From assembly GCA_021793335.1 (NCBI GenBank), contig JAJYSW010000033.1, positions 1-19,208 on the forward strand: 19,208 bases of DNA, given 5' to 3'. Position numbers and translations under genes: made by a program. The stretch comes from Actinomycetes bacterium (GTDB taxonomy: Bacteria > Actinomycetota > Actinomycetes > Mycobacteriales > Micromonosporaceae). The notes below the pieces were generated by a model. That model was not told the origin of the DNA and did no database searches. It saw only the letters and a list, made by a program, of their open reading frames with translations. The first letter of the stretch is position 1. Every line of letters starts with the position of its first letter. This document shows, one piece after another, positions 6,165-13,466 of the stretch.

Positions 6165-6986
6165 TCAGTCGGCGGTCCGGGCCCGCTCGACGATCGCCTC
6201 GACGATGCGGGCGACCCCGTCCTCCGCGTTGGAGGCGGCCGTGTCGGTGGCGGCGGCCAGCGCCTCGGGGTGGGCGCCCGCGACGGCGTAGGAACGGCCG
6301 GCCCAGGCGAGCATGGGGACGTCGTTCGGCATGTCCCCGAAGGCGATCACGTCCTCGGGGCCGAGGCCGCGCGCGGCGCACCAGGCGGCGAGACCGGTGG
6401 CCTTATTGATGCCGGGGGCGTTGAAGTCGAGCATCCCGAAGTCGCCCCAATGGCACATGTCGAGCCCTTCGAGATCGGCCCCGGTGAGGGCCTGGATCAT
6501 CGCATCGGAGTGGCGGTCGGGGTCGTAGACCTTGATCTTGACGACGGGGTCGGCGCGGGCGAGCATCGCCTCGTCCGAGTCGACGAGCTCCCAATGGGAC
6601 ATGTCGGTGACGATGCGGTCGTAATGCCTCCGGTTGCCGATGGAGCCCGTGCCGGTCTCGATCGCCAGCGAGGCGCCGGGCAGGACCTCGGCGAGCGTGG
6701 CGCACACCCGTCGGGCCGTGGCCGGATCGATGGCGCGCCGGATGCGCACCCGCTCCTCGGCCGGGTGGTAGACGACGGCGCCGTTGGCACAGATGGCGAC
6801 GTCCAGCAGTGGGACGAGGTCGATGAGCCGGTCGACGCCGTAAGGAGTGCGGGCGGTGACGGCGACGACGGCGAGGCCGTATTCACGGGCGGCCAAGAGG
6901 GCCTTGCGGGTCCGTTCGGAGACTCGGCCGTCGGGGTCGAGGAGCGTGCCGTCCAGATCGGAGGCGATCACCTGTGGGGGCTGCAT
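6165..6986 (-). CDS. Cof-type HAD-superfamily hydrolase
   Basis: A 273-residue HAD phosphatase of the Cof/class IIB type. Motif I is SDLDGTLLD (nucleophile Asp10, acid/base Asp12), motif II VVAVTARTP (Thr44), motif III Lys195 in the GINKATGL block and motif IV AFGDMPNDVPML (Asp218, Asp222). A large C2-type cap lies between motifs II and III. Relatives dephosphorylate sugar phosphates, FMN/PLP-type cofactors or similar small molecules; the substrate cannot be predicted. The ATG at 6986 places motif I at the normal distance. The ribosome site is weak (AGGGC). A decayed copy of its C-terminal core lies just downstream. Confidence 0.9.
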   Translation of the reverse strand: MQPPQVIASDLDGTLLDPDGRVSERTRKALLAAREYGLAVVAVTARTPYGVDRLIDLVPLLDVAICANGAVVYHPAEERVRIRRAIDPATARRVCATLAEVLPGASLAIETGTGSIGNRRHYDRIVTDMSHWELVDSDEAMLARADPVVKIKVYDPDRHSDAMIQALTGADLEGLDMCHWGDFGMLDFNAPGINKATGLAAWCAARGLGPEDVIAFGDMPNDVPMLAWAGRSYAVAGAHPEALAAATDTAASNAEDGVARIVEAIVERARTAD

Positions 6987-7557
6987 GCCCTAAGGTAGCG
7001 CTCCGCGTCGTGCACGGGCAAGTGGGCGGTTCGGTGGGAAGGACGGGACGGGCGGGTACGGTGTTCCGCTCCCTCGCATCGACACGGGGAACGGCATGGT
7101 CGCCAGGGCCTCGGACACGACCACGGGACGCGCTCTGACCCGCCCTCTGTGAGAGTTGGTGGACGTGCTCGGGCGGTGGCCCGTCGCGGTCGACGGGCCG
7201 GCGGTCCCGGCGCGGGCGCCGCGTACGCTCGCGCTGCCGAGGCACGCTACCGGTATCGCCTGCACGATCGAGTTCGCCTCCGGTCGCGGCGAGCGCGGGG
7301 CTTCGTCGCGGGGCCGCCCGCAGGGCTTCGGGGAGTGGGTCCCGGGACGCTCACCGGCGCTGCCCGGTGGTCGTGGCGGTGGACGGTGCCGCTCCGCCGT
7401 CCGATCCGGTGAACGCCGAGACGATCGGGGCGAAGACGGCCGCGCGTCGACGAAGAAGCGTCCGCCGACCATCGAAGGGCCTCGGGCACGGCTCTCTGCG
7501 GGGGCCGGTGCGCACGGGCGACGCACGGTCTCGCCGAGGGCCATCGCGGCGATCCGC
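6987..7557. other. Gene-free region, about 570 bp
   Basis: No convincing gene on either strand. The long open frames here are Arg/Pro/Ser-rich and run as shadows out of the NUDIX gene. None has a recognisable motif, a good ribosome site or consistent codon use. It must hold the HAD promoter (minus strand, right after 6986) and the NUDIX gene's transcript end. A decayed gene is possible given the HAD relic nearby, but I see no homology to support it. Confidence 0.45.
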
Positions 7558-8760
7558 TCAGGGGCGTTCCCGGGCCGCCGCGGACGGTGCTGCGACATCG
7601 TCCGCGGACGACCGAGGAGGATCGGCCTCGTGTGCGGCGAAGGCGGCCGGGACCCGGTGGTCGTGGCCCTCGAAGAAATCGATGCCGCCGATCTCGTCAC
7701 GGGTGATCCAGCGGCAGTCGGAGGCTTCCAGTGCATCGAGCCGGACGGGCCGGTCCGGGTCGGTGGCGCGGGCCGAGAAGGACATGATCATCGGGAGGCG
7801 CGAGTCGGCGAGACGGAGGTCGCGCTTGTCGAAGGCGCAGAGCAGGCCGGTGAGGGCGATGTCCATCCCCGTCTCCTCGAACGCCTCACGGACGGCGGCC
7901 GTCCCGACGGTCTCGCCGACCTCGACGCCGCCGCCGGGCATGGCCCACTGACCGGTGTCGGTGCGGCGGATCAGCAACAGGCGGTCCCGGTCGTCGAAGA
8001 TCGCGGCGTCCGTGCCGGTCGCGAGCCCTGCTGCGGCCAGCTCGCCGCAGTCGATGCGGGAGTAGACGAGATCGGCCGCGACGGTGTCGGCGCACAGGGC
8101 CAGGATGCGTTCGTGGCGTTCGCGCTCGTAGACATCCATTGTGGCTGCGTGGCCTTCCCGGCTGAGACCGGCGACCTCCTCCACGATCTTCCCGGCCGCC
8201 GAGGAGACCGGGATCGGGCGTGCGGCGCGGACGATCGCGCTCGCCTCCGGCGGCACGGCCTCCACGTGGCCGTGCAGGTCCGCGTCGCTCGGTGCGAGGC
8301 GGCGGCGCGCTTCGGCCGCGGTGAGCGGCGTGGCCGCCTCGTAGACCAGGAGGAAGGTCTGCGGGCACGGCAGCCCGGCCAGATCGGTGTCGGCGATGCC
8401 GCATACCCCGATGGGGGCGTCGGTCTCCAGGGCCGCGGCGAGGTCGGCGAGGCGTCGGCCGAGGGACTCGCCGGAGCGGCGCAGGCGGCGGCGCTGGACC
8501 AACGGTTCGCCGTCCGCGCATCGGATGCGGAACTCCGTGGCCGGCGCGGGGGTGAGCAGGCCCTCGTCGGCCTCGAAGATCGTCTCGATGACCGCCTTCG
8601 GGCGGTGGTCGACCTCGGCGGTGAGGGCCGCCGCGTGGCGGCGAATCCGGCGCAACCGCGCCAACTCGTCCTCGGCCGCACCCCAGAACAGACCGTTCGT
8701 CGCCTCGGCCCGCAGTATTCCGGCCAGCCTGGCCAGGGCCGCCGCGTGTTCGTCCGCCAT
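7558..8760 (-). CDS. NUDIX hydrolase with an extra N-terminal domain
   Basis: A 400-residue protein. The C-terminal third is a clear NUDIX domain: VDxxIF-like strand at 250-255, LLLIRRTDTGQWAMPGG, then the full Nudix box at 277-299 matching GX5EX7REUXEEXGU (Arg291, Glu292, Glu295, Glu296). A helix DVYERERHERILALCADTV (209-227) just before it resembles the N-terminal helical segment seen in ADP-ribose-pyrophosphatase-like NUDIX proteins. Residues 1-205 are an additional region I do not recognise, containing a VCGIADTDLAGL...FLLVYEAAT segment. NUDIX enzymes hydrolyse nucleoside diphosphates linked to another moiety. The ATG at 8760 has GAGGGGGAG directly upstream, supporting the long form. An internal start near the MDVYERERH segment would give a normal stand-alone NUDIX protein. 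Confidence 0.88.
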   Translation of the reverse strand: MADEHAAALARLAGILRAEATNGLFWGAAEDELARLRRIRRHAAALTAEVDHRPKAVIETIFEADEGLLTPAPATEFRIRCADGEPLVQRRRLRRSGESLGRRLADLAAALETDAPIGVCGIADTDLAGLPCPQTFLLVYEAATPLTAAEARRRLAPSDADLHGHVEAVPPEASAIVRAARPIPVSSAAGKIVEEVAGLSREGHAATMDVYERERHERILALCADTVAADLVYSRIDCGELAAAGLATGTDAAIFDDRDRLLLIRRTDTGQWAMPGGGVEVGETVGTAAVREAFEETGMDIALTGLLCAFDKRDLRLADSRLPMIMSFSARATDPDRPVRLDALEASDCRWITRDEIGGIDFFEGHDHRVPAAFAAHEADPPRSSADDVAAPSAAARERP

Positions 8761-8796
8761 CGCTCCCCCTCTGTTGCGGGCTCAGGGACACTGAGA

Positions 8797-8835
8797 GTAC
8801 CGGCGGCCCGTGAACGAGTCCGGGGCCGCCGGCAC
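8797..8835 (-). terminator. Hairpin terminator after the TPR gene
   Basis: A perfect 10-bp stem (8800-8809 with 8823-8832, CCGGCGGCCC/GGGCCGCCGG) with a 13-base loop, plus two further pairs beyond one mismatch. It starts 5 bases after the TPR stop at 8840. It separates the methyltransferase-TPR operon from the NUDIX gene on the same strand. No T-tract. Confidence 0.7.
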
Positions 8836-8839
8836 GTCT

Positions 8840-9376
8840 TCATGCGGTGCGCCGCCCCACCGCGGCCCGGGCGAGGTTCAGCGCTTCCTGGGTCGATGCG
8901 ATCAGGGCCTGGTCGCCGATCTTCCTTCGCACCCGCAGGACCTCCTTGAGCACCTCGGCCGCGCGTTTGGGATTGCGGGCGTCGAGCAGGTGCTTACCGT
9001 AGTGCTGCATGGCGAAGTGGAGGATCTCGGGGCATGAGGACTTGGCGGTCTCGATGGCGCGGGTGTAATGGGGTTCGGCGCCGACCAGGTCGCCGCCGTA
9101 CCGGTGGGCGTCGCCGAGGTTGATCAGCGTCGCCACCGTCTGACGCGGCGTCGTGGCCCGGGACAGGGCCCGTGTCAGGACCTGTCTGGCGCCTCGGTGC
9201 TCGCCGAGGGCGACCAGACCGACGCCGGCTTGACGCAGGTCGGGCTGGGCCAACCCGGCCTCGCGTGCCAGTTCGGACGCCACGAGTCGCCGCAGTTTCA
9301 CCGGCTCGGTCGCGTACATGCGGCCGTCGTTGCCGATCGCGATCAACTCGGCTATCTGATGTTGCACGGTTGACAT
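8840..9376 (-). CDS. Tetratricopeptide-repeat protein
   Basis: A 178-residue, all-helical protein with TPR-type repeats. The clearest is TLINLGDAHRYGGDLVGAEPHYTRAIETA (83-111), followed by a degenerate repeat HFAMQHYGKHLLDARNPKRAAEVLKEVLRVR (120-150); weaker helices precede at about 48-75. TPR domains bind protein partners. It resembles the C-terminal TPR part of actinobacterial XRE-type regulators, but no helix-turn-helix is present, so it may be a stand-alone partner or a truncated regulator. The ATG at 9376 shares its A with the TGA stop of the methyltransferase gene (TGATG), with GAGGAAG upstream; a GTG at 9379 is the only other close start. Translation is therefore coupled to the methyltransferase. 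Confidence 0.78.
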   Translation of the reverse strand: MSTVQHQIAELIAIGNDGRMYATEPVKLRRLVASELAREAGLAQPDLRQAGVGLVALGEHRGARQVLTRALSRATTPRQTVATLINLGDAHRYGGDLVGAEPHYTRAIETAKSSCPEILHFAMQHYGKHLLDARNPKRAAEVLKEVLRVRRKIGDQALIASTQEALNLARAAVGRRTA

Positions 9377-10125
9377 CACTCTTCCTCGATTTCAGGTGAG
9401 CGGTTGCCAGGGCGGCGACGGGGGCGCTGCCGCCCAGTTGCCCGGAATTCTAATCCCGTGATCACCTCATCTCCTCCTCCGTCGTCGACGGGGCCGGTGC
9501 AGCGCCGCCGCAGTACCAGGCCGTGGTATTCGAGTCCGGTGTAATCGGGTTCCCGGACGAGGACCTCGTGCACGTCGAAGCGTTCGGCGGCGACCGCACC
9601 GATCCGCTCGACGGTCATCAGGGAGAAGAACCGCTTCGGCTCATAGCGGTCCTCGGCCCAGACCCCTTCGGCGTCCCTGCCGCCGTACTGTCCCCAGTAG
9701 AACAACCCACCCGGTGCGAGCACCCGCTCCACTTCGGCCAGAACGACGCCGAGCTCGGTGCCGGGAACGTGCAGGAGGGTGTTCATGCCGAACACGGCGT
9801 CGAAGGCGCCGTCGTCGAACGCGAGCGCTCGGAAGTCCATGACCTCGGCGGTGAGCCCGGCGGCCCGGCAGCGGGCGACCATCTCGGGCGCGAGGTCGAC
9901 GCAGGTGACCGCGAACCCCGCATCGGCGAAATGGCGGCCGCTCACTCCGTGCCCGGCGCCGATCTCCAGCAGCCGCGACGCGGCGGCTCCACGCAGGTGC
10001 GCGGCGAAGCGGGCGCGCTCGGACCGCTTCCACGGCGCGTCGTCCATGTTCGCGCGCGCCTCGGCCTTCGCGTCGTAGGACCGTCGCAAGTCCCGTTTGA
10101 CCGCTTCGTATTCCATGATGGCCAT
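9376..10125 (-). CDS. Class I SAM-dependent methyltransferase
   Basis: A 249-residue methyltransferase. Motif I is RLLEIGAGHGVSGRHFA (51-67), the acidic residue ending strand 2 is Asp77 in TCVDLAPEMV, motif II-like MDFRALAFDDGAFDAVFGMNTLLHV (96-120) and motif III VLAEVERVLAPGGLFYWGQYGG (128-149). It would transfer a methyl group from S-adenosylmethionine to an unknown acceptor in the cytosol. The family fold seems to end near LEYHGLVLRRR (198-208); the last 40 residues are Arg/Gly/Pro-rich and include a TTA leucine codon at position 225, rare in such genomes. The ATG at 10125 and one at 10116 are both possible starts, without a strong ribosome site. The stop overlaps the TPR start by one base. 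Confidence 0.87.
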   Translation of the reverse strand: MAIMEYEAVKRDLRRSYDAKAEARANMDDAPWKRSERARFAAHLRGAAASRLLEIGAGHGVSGRHFADAGFAVTCVDLAPEMVARCRAAGLTAEVMDFRALAFDDGAFDAVFGMNTLLHVPGTELGVVLAEVERVLAPGGLFYWGQYGGRDAEGVWAEDRYEPKRFFSLMTVERIGAVAAERFDVHEVLVREPDYTGLEYHGLVLRRRCTGPVDDGGGDEVITGLEFRATGRQRPRRRPGNRSPEIEEE

Positions 10126-10174
10126 GGTCGCACAAGAGTACGACGAAGTCGATGTTCCCGGCCGGTCCGGTCGG

Positions 10175-11176
10175 TCAAGCGGATTCGCGGACCACCAGTT
10201 CGGTCGGCAGGATCACGGGATCGACCCGGTCCTCGTCGAGCCGGGCGATGAGCAGCCGCACCGTCTCCTCGGCGACCTTCGCCAGCGGCTGGCGCACCGT
10301 CGTCAGCGCCGGGCGCGTGGCGGTGGCGACGGCCGAGTCGTCGAAGCCGCCCACGGCCACGTCCTCGGGCACGCGGCGGCCGGCCAGGTGCAGCGCCTGT
10401 AGCGCCCCGGCGGCCATGAGGTCCGAGGCGACGAAGACCGCGTCGATGTCCGGAACGGTCTCCAGCAGCCGCCGCATGGCCGCCTCGCCTCCGGCCTGGG
10501 TGTAGTCGCCGTGGACGATCATCTGCTTGGAGGCCCGGCGCCCGAGGACACCGGTGAACCCCTCCAGGCGGAGCGATCCGCCGGGCGTGTCGAGCGGCCC
10601 GGTGATCATGCCGATCCGGCGCCGGCCCTGCGCGACCAGATACTCCGTCATGGCCCTGGCCCCGCCGCGGTCGTCGGCCGCCGCGTAGGGGATGACGCTC
10701 TCGCGGCCCAGCACCGCGCCGCAGGCGACGGCGGGCACGCCGGTGCGTTCGATGGCCTCCAGCAGCGGGTCGCCTGCGTGGATGGAGACCAGGAGGGCCC
10801 CGTCGGCGTGCCCACCGCGCAGGTAGCGGGCCACGCGGTCGCGATCGCCCTCGCCGCCGGCGATCATGAGCACCAGCGACATGTCGCGCTCGGCGAGCGT
10901 CCCGGTGGCCACGCGCATGAGCACGCTGAAGTTCGGGTCCTCGAACAGCCGCTCCTGCGGCTCGGACAGGACCATGACGATCGAACCGGTGCGGCTGGTC
11001 TTCAGGCTGCGTGCGGCGCGGTTGACGACGTACCCGGTCTCGGCCACCGCCCTGCGCACCGCCGTCTCGGCGGCCAGCGAGACGTTGCCCTTCCCGTTGA
11101 GGACGCGCGAGACCGTGCCCCTCGATACGCCTGAGGCCGCCGCGACATCGTGGATCGTCGGTCGTTTCCGTGCCAC
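10175..11176 (-). CDS. LacI-family transcriptional regulator, likely regulator of the galactan locus
   Basis: From the GTG at 11176 this is a 333-residue LacI/GalR protein. An N-terminal helix-turn-helix TIHDVAAASGVSRGTVSRVLNG (7-28) and hinge GYVVNRAARSLKTSRTGSI lead into a periplasmic-binding-protein-like sensor domain with FEDPNFSVLMRV, GALLVSIH, GRRRIGMITGP, DAVFVASDLMAAGAL and VAVGGFDDSAVATATRPALTTVRQP. The start is chosen because LacI proteins normally begin with a few basic residues before the HTH; GTG at 11188 and a frame opening at 11242 are alternatives. It follows the galactan operon on the same strand after a 259-bp gap, and the same family includes B. subtilis GanR, which controls galactan genes. 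Its likely ligand is a galacto-oligosaccharide or galactose, and its likely operators are at 16236 and 16397; both are inferences. Confidence 0.92.
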   Translation of the reverse strand: MARKRPTIHDVAAASGVSRGTVSRVLNGKGNVSLAAETAVRRAVAETGYVVNRAARSLKTSRTGSIVMVLSEPQERLFEDPNFSVLMRVATGTLAERDMSLVLMIAGGEGDRDRVARYLRGGHADGALLVSIHAGDPLLEAIERTGVPAVACGAVLGRESVIPYAAADDRGGARAMTEYLVAQGRRRIGMITGPLDTPGGSLRLEGFTGVLGRRASKQMIVHGDYTQAGGEAAMRRLLETVPDIDAVFVASDLMAAGALQALHLAGRRVPEDVAVGGFDDSAVATATRPALTTVRQPLAKVAEETVRLLIARLDEDRVDPVILPTELVVRESA

Positions 11177-11206
11177 TTTCCTCAACACTCCCTCGGTCGG
11201 TGTTCC

Positions 11207-11212
11207 ATTATC
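11207..11212 (-). promoter_or_regulatory. Candidate -10 element of the LacI gene
   Basis: GATAAT on the minus strand, about 30 bases upstream of the chosen GTG start. No good -35 hexamer is visible at the usual distance, as is common in actinobacteria. It suggests that the regulator can be transcribed apart from the operon. Confidence 0.3.
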
Positions 11213-11232
11213 CTCACTCGCCGGGACACTGC

Positions 11233-11255
11233 GGCCTCCCAAGGGGAAAGAGGCC
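11233..11255. terminator. Possible hairpin between the galactanase and LacI genes
   Basis: GGCCTC (11233-11238) pairs with GAGGCC (11250-11255) around an 11-base loop. It lies just upstream of the LacI promoter candidate, about 180 bases past the galactanase stop, so it could end the galactan operon transcript. No T-tract, and the stem is only 6 bp. Confidence 0.35.
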
Positions 11256-11383
11256 CCGGCGTCCCCGCTCGCCCCCGTGCGGCAGCGCTCGGCGGCGGCG
11301 ATGCCGGTATCACCGCAGGCGCTCGCGACGGTCCCGGCGTCCCTGCCGCGGCGTTCATGCTCGCGGTCAAGACTCCGGACGGT

Positions 11384-11409
11384 GCCCGGTGCGGTCCCGC
11401 TGCACGGGC
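11384..11409 (-). terminator. Possible hairpin after the cytosolic GH53 gene
   Basis: GCCCG/CGGGC (11384-11388 with 11405-11409), continued across one bulged G by TGC/GCA. It is about 27 bases past the stop at 11436. Weak, without a T-tract. Confidence 0.3.
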
Positions 11410-11435
11410 CTCACGCCTCTCCGCTTCGGGGGCGG

Positions 11436-12581
11436 TCAAGCGCCGCCGAGCACTCGCAGCGACGGCAGCGCATTGCCGTCGAAGTCGAACAGGGCCTGGT
11501 TGGCCCAGGTGTTGCCGCCCGCGCCGACGTCGTCGCCGTACTCCATGCCCGCCAGGGAGGCCCAAGTGGTGCCGTCGACGGGGAGCCAGGCGGGTTCCCA
11601 GTAGACGGCGCCCAGGCCCCGGCCGCCGGGCACCGCGGCCACGGTCGCGTAGAGGTCGCGCAGGAACGAGGACTGGCCTTCGACCGTGGCCGGGTAGCCG
11701 GCGATCTCGGCCAGTTCCGGCCGGAAGATGCTGTGGTGCCCTGCGGGCGCTTCCTCGGTCCAGGCGTAGGAGGTCTCGACGACCAGGACGTCCTTGCCGT
11801 AGCGGGCGCTGACGTCGTTCATGTTCGCGGCGAGGTCGTCGAGGGTCCCGTGCCAGAACGGGTAGTAGGACAGGCCGATGACGTCGAAGTCGACGCCGCG
11901 GTCGGTGACGTGGTCGAACCAGCCTCGGTACAGGTCGTTCGCGCCGCCGAAATCGAGGTGGAGCACCGAGCTGACGCCGGAGGGCACGGCGGCGAGCCCG
12001 GCCTTGAGGAGCTCGGCGAGCCGATCCCAGGCCGGCTCGTCGTCGGGGCCGAAGCACCGGGCCCTGTCGTCGTAGCGCGGGGTCTTTCCTTCGGGCCACA
12101 GCATGCCGTTGGTGATCTCGTTGCCCACCTGCACCATGCGTGGGCGCAGCCCTTCGGCGGCGAGGCGTGCGAGCACCTCGGCGGTGTAGTCGTGCACCTG
12201 CTCGGCGAGCGCCCGACCGGTGAGGTGCCGCCAGGATTTGGGGATCGGCTGCTTCTTCGGGTCGGTCCAGAAGTCGGAGTAGTGCAGGTCCAACAGCAGG
12301 TCGAGTCCGGCCCTCCTGGCTCGGCGGGCCAGGCGGACGGTGGCCTCCAGGTCGTTGGTGCCGCCCATATAGGGCTCGCCGTCCTCGTCGTACGGGTCGA
12401 TCCAGGCCCGCAGGCGGACGGTGTTGACGCCGGCCTCGGCGAGCAGCTCGAACAGGTCCCGTTCGCGCCCGTCGGCACGGTAGGAGCCGCCGAGGGATTC
12501 GACCTCTTCGGTCATCGAGACGTCTGCGCCCCGGACGGGCGGCAGCGGGTTCGGCGGTGTTGCGGCGCCGTGGTGTCGCAT
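11436..12581 (-). CDS. GH53 endo-beta-1,4-galactanase without a signal peptide (probably cytosolic)
   Basis: A 381-residue GH53 arabinogalactan endo-beta-1,4-galactanase (clan GH-A TIM barrel). Landmarks are RGADVSM (17-23), GVNTVRLRAWIDPYDEDG (51-68), LLLDLHYSDFWTDPKKQ (95-111), MVQVGNEITNGMLWPEGK with the acid/base Glu155, IGLSYYPFWHGTL (235-247), DVLVVETSYAWT with the nucleophile Glu269, and GAVYWEPAWLP. The N-terminus MRHHGAATPPNPLPPVRGAD has no hydrophobic core, so the enzyme should stay in the cytosol and act on imported galacto-oligosaccharides, unlike typical secreted GH53 enzymes. It begins 4 bases after the stop of the upstream permease gene, with AAGGG in that gene's last codons, and is the last enzyme gene of the minus-strand operon. 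Confidence 0.93.
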   Translation of the reverse strand: MRHHGAATPPNPLPPVRGADVSMTEEVESLGGSYRADGRERDLFELLAEAGVNTVRLRAWIDPYDEDGEPYMGGTNDLEATVRLARRARRAGLDLLLDLHYSDFWTDPKKQPIPKSWRHLTGRALAEQVHDYTAEVLARLAAEGLRPRMVQVGNEITNGMLWPEGKTPRYDDRARCFGPDDEPAWDRLAELLKAGLAAVPSGVSSVLHLDFGGANDLYRGWFDHVTDRGVDFDVIGLSYYPFWHGTLDDLAANMNDVSARYGKDVLVVETSYAWTEEAPAGHHSIFRPELAEIAGYPATVEGQSSFLRDLYATVAAVPGGRGLGAVYWEPAWLPVDGTTWASLAGMEYGDDVGAGGNTWANQALFDFDGNALPSLRVLGGA

Positions 12582-12585
12582 GGTT

Positions 12586-13464
12586 CTATCCCTTCTCCGC
12601 GCCTGCGGCGGCGCCGGTGACGAGGTATCGCTGGAGCACGATGTAGAGGACGGTGATCGGCACCGCGAGCACGACCGCTCCGGCCGCGAAGGCGGTGAAA
12701 TCGTTCTGGTATTGGTCGGTGATCATCTGGAACAGGCCGAGCGCGACGGTCTGCTTGCCGGGGCTCTGGAGGAGCAGCCGGGGCAGGATGAAGTCCATCC
12801 ACGGCATCGTGAACTGCGTGATGGCCACGAACGTGAGCATCGGGCGCATCAATGGCAGCATGATCTTGCGGAAGATCGTGATCCGTCCGGCGCCGTCGAT
12901 GGCGGCGGCCTCGTCGAGACCGGTCGGGAGGTTGTCGGTGTAGCCCTTCATCAGCCAGATGTTGTACGGCAGGGCCGCGGCGATGCTGACCAGGCCCAGC
13001 CCGGTGAGGGAGTCGAGCAGCCCGAAGTTGAGGAAGAGCATATAGACCGCGATGGCCGTCAAGAAGGTCGGGAACATCTGCAGGATCAGGATGCTCAGCA
13101 GTCCGGCCTTGCGTCCGCGGAAGCGCACGCGCGAGAACACGTAGCCGCACAGGGCCGCCAGGACGACGCTGCCGGCCATGTTCAGGACCGCGACGTACAG
13201 CGAGTTGAGGTACCAGCGGCCGTAGTCGGTGCCGGTGAACAGGTCGATGTAGTTGTCGAAGGTGGCGTCGGCGGGGATCGGGGTGGCCGAGGCCAGACCA
13301 CCGCCGGGGCTCAGGGAGGCTCCCACGACCCACACGAGCGGGAAGATCACGATGACCGCGACGGCGGCCAGTTCGAGATGGATGAAGACGGTCGCCAGGA
13401 TGCCGCGGCGGTGCTCGCGGGCCGCGGCCCGGTCCCGCGCGAGTGCCTGTCGTTGCTCGTTCAT
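12586..13464 (-). CDS. ganQ: ABC sugar transporter permease, GanQ/MalG-like
   Basis: A 292-residue inner-membrane permease of the MalG type. Six membrane segments are apparent, about 26-50, 86-108, 120-142, 151-171, 208-230 and 258-281. The EAA loop that contacts the ATPase reads LDEAAAIDGAGRITIFRKIMLPLM (183-206). Sequence order and context (substrate-binding protein, second permease, GH53, GH42) match the galacto-oligosaccharide importer GanSPQ of Bacillus subtilis; the symbol is given by that analogy. The ATG at 13464 is 2 bases after the stop of the preceding permease gene, with GGGAG in its 3' end. The open frame extends further upstream to 14484, but that part is a shadow. Confidence 0.92.
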   Translation of the reverse strand: MNEQRQALARDRAAAREHRRGILATVFIHLELAAVAVIVIFPLVWVVGASLSPGGGLASATPIPADATFDNYIDLFTGTDYGRWYLNSLYVAVLNMAGSVVLAALCGYVFSRVRFRGRKAGLLSILILQMFPTFLTAIAVYMLFLNFGLLDSLTGLGLVSIAAALPYNIWLMKGYTDNLPTGLDEAAAIDGAGRITIFRKIMLPLMRPMLTFVAITQFTMPWMDFILPRLLLQSPGKQTVALGLFQMITDQYQNDFTAFAAGAVVLAVPITVLYIVLQRYLVTGAAAGAEKG

Positions 13465-13466
13465 GG

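Noticed and set aside
6990..7736. Minus-strand open frame of 248 codons in the gene-free region
   Set aside because: Pro/Arg/Ser-rich, starts inside the NUDIX gene in another frame, and has no motif, ribosome site or homology I recognise.
7156..8949. Long plus-strand open frame (597 codons)
   Set aside because: It is the antisense shadow of the NUDIX gene plus a non-coding stretch. The minus-strand frame has a perfect Nudix box and a good ribosome site.
10866..12620. Long plus-strand open frame (584 codons) opposite the LacI and GH53 genes
   Set aside because: No motifs, and it lies antisense to two clear families.
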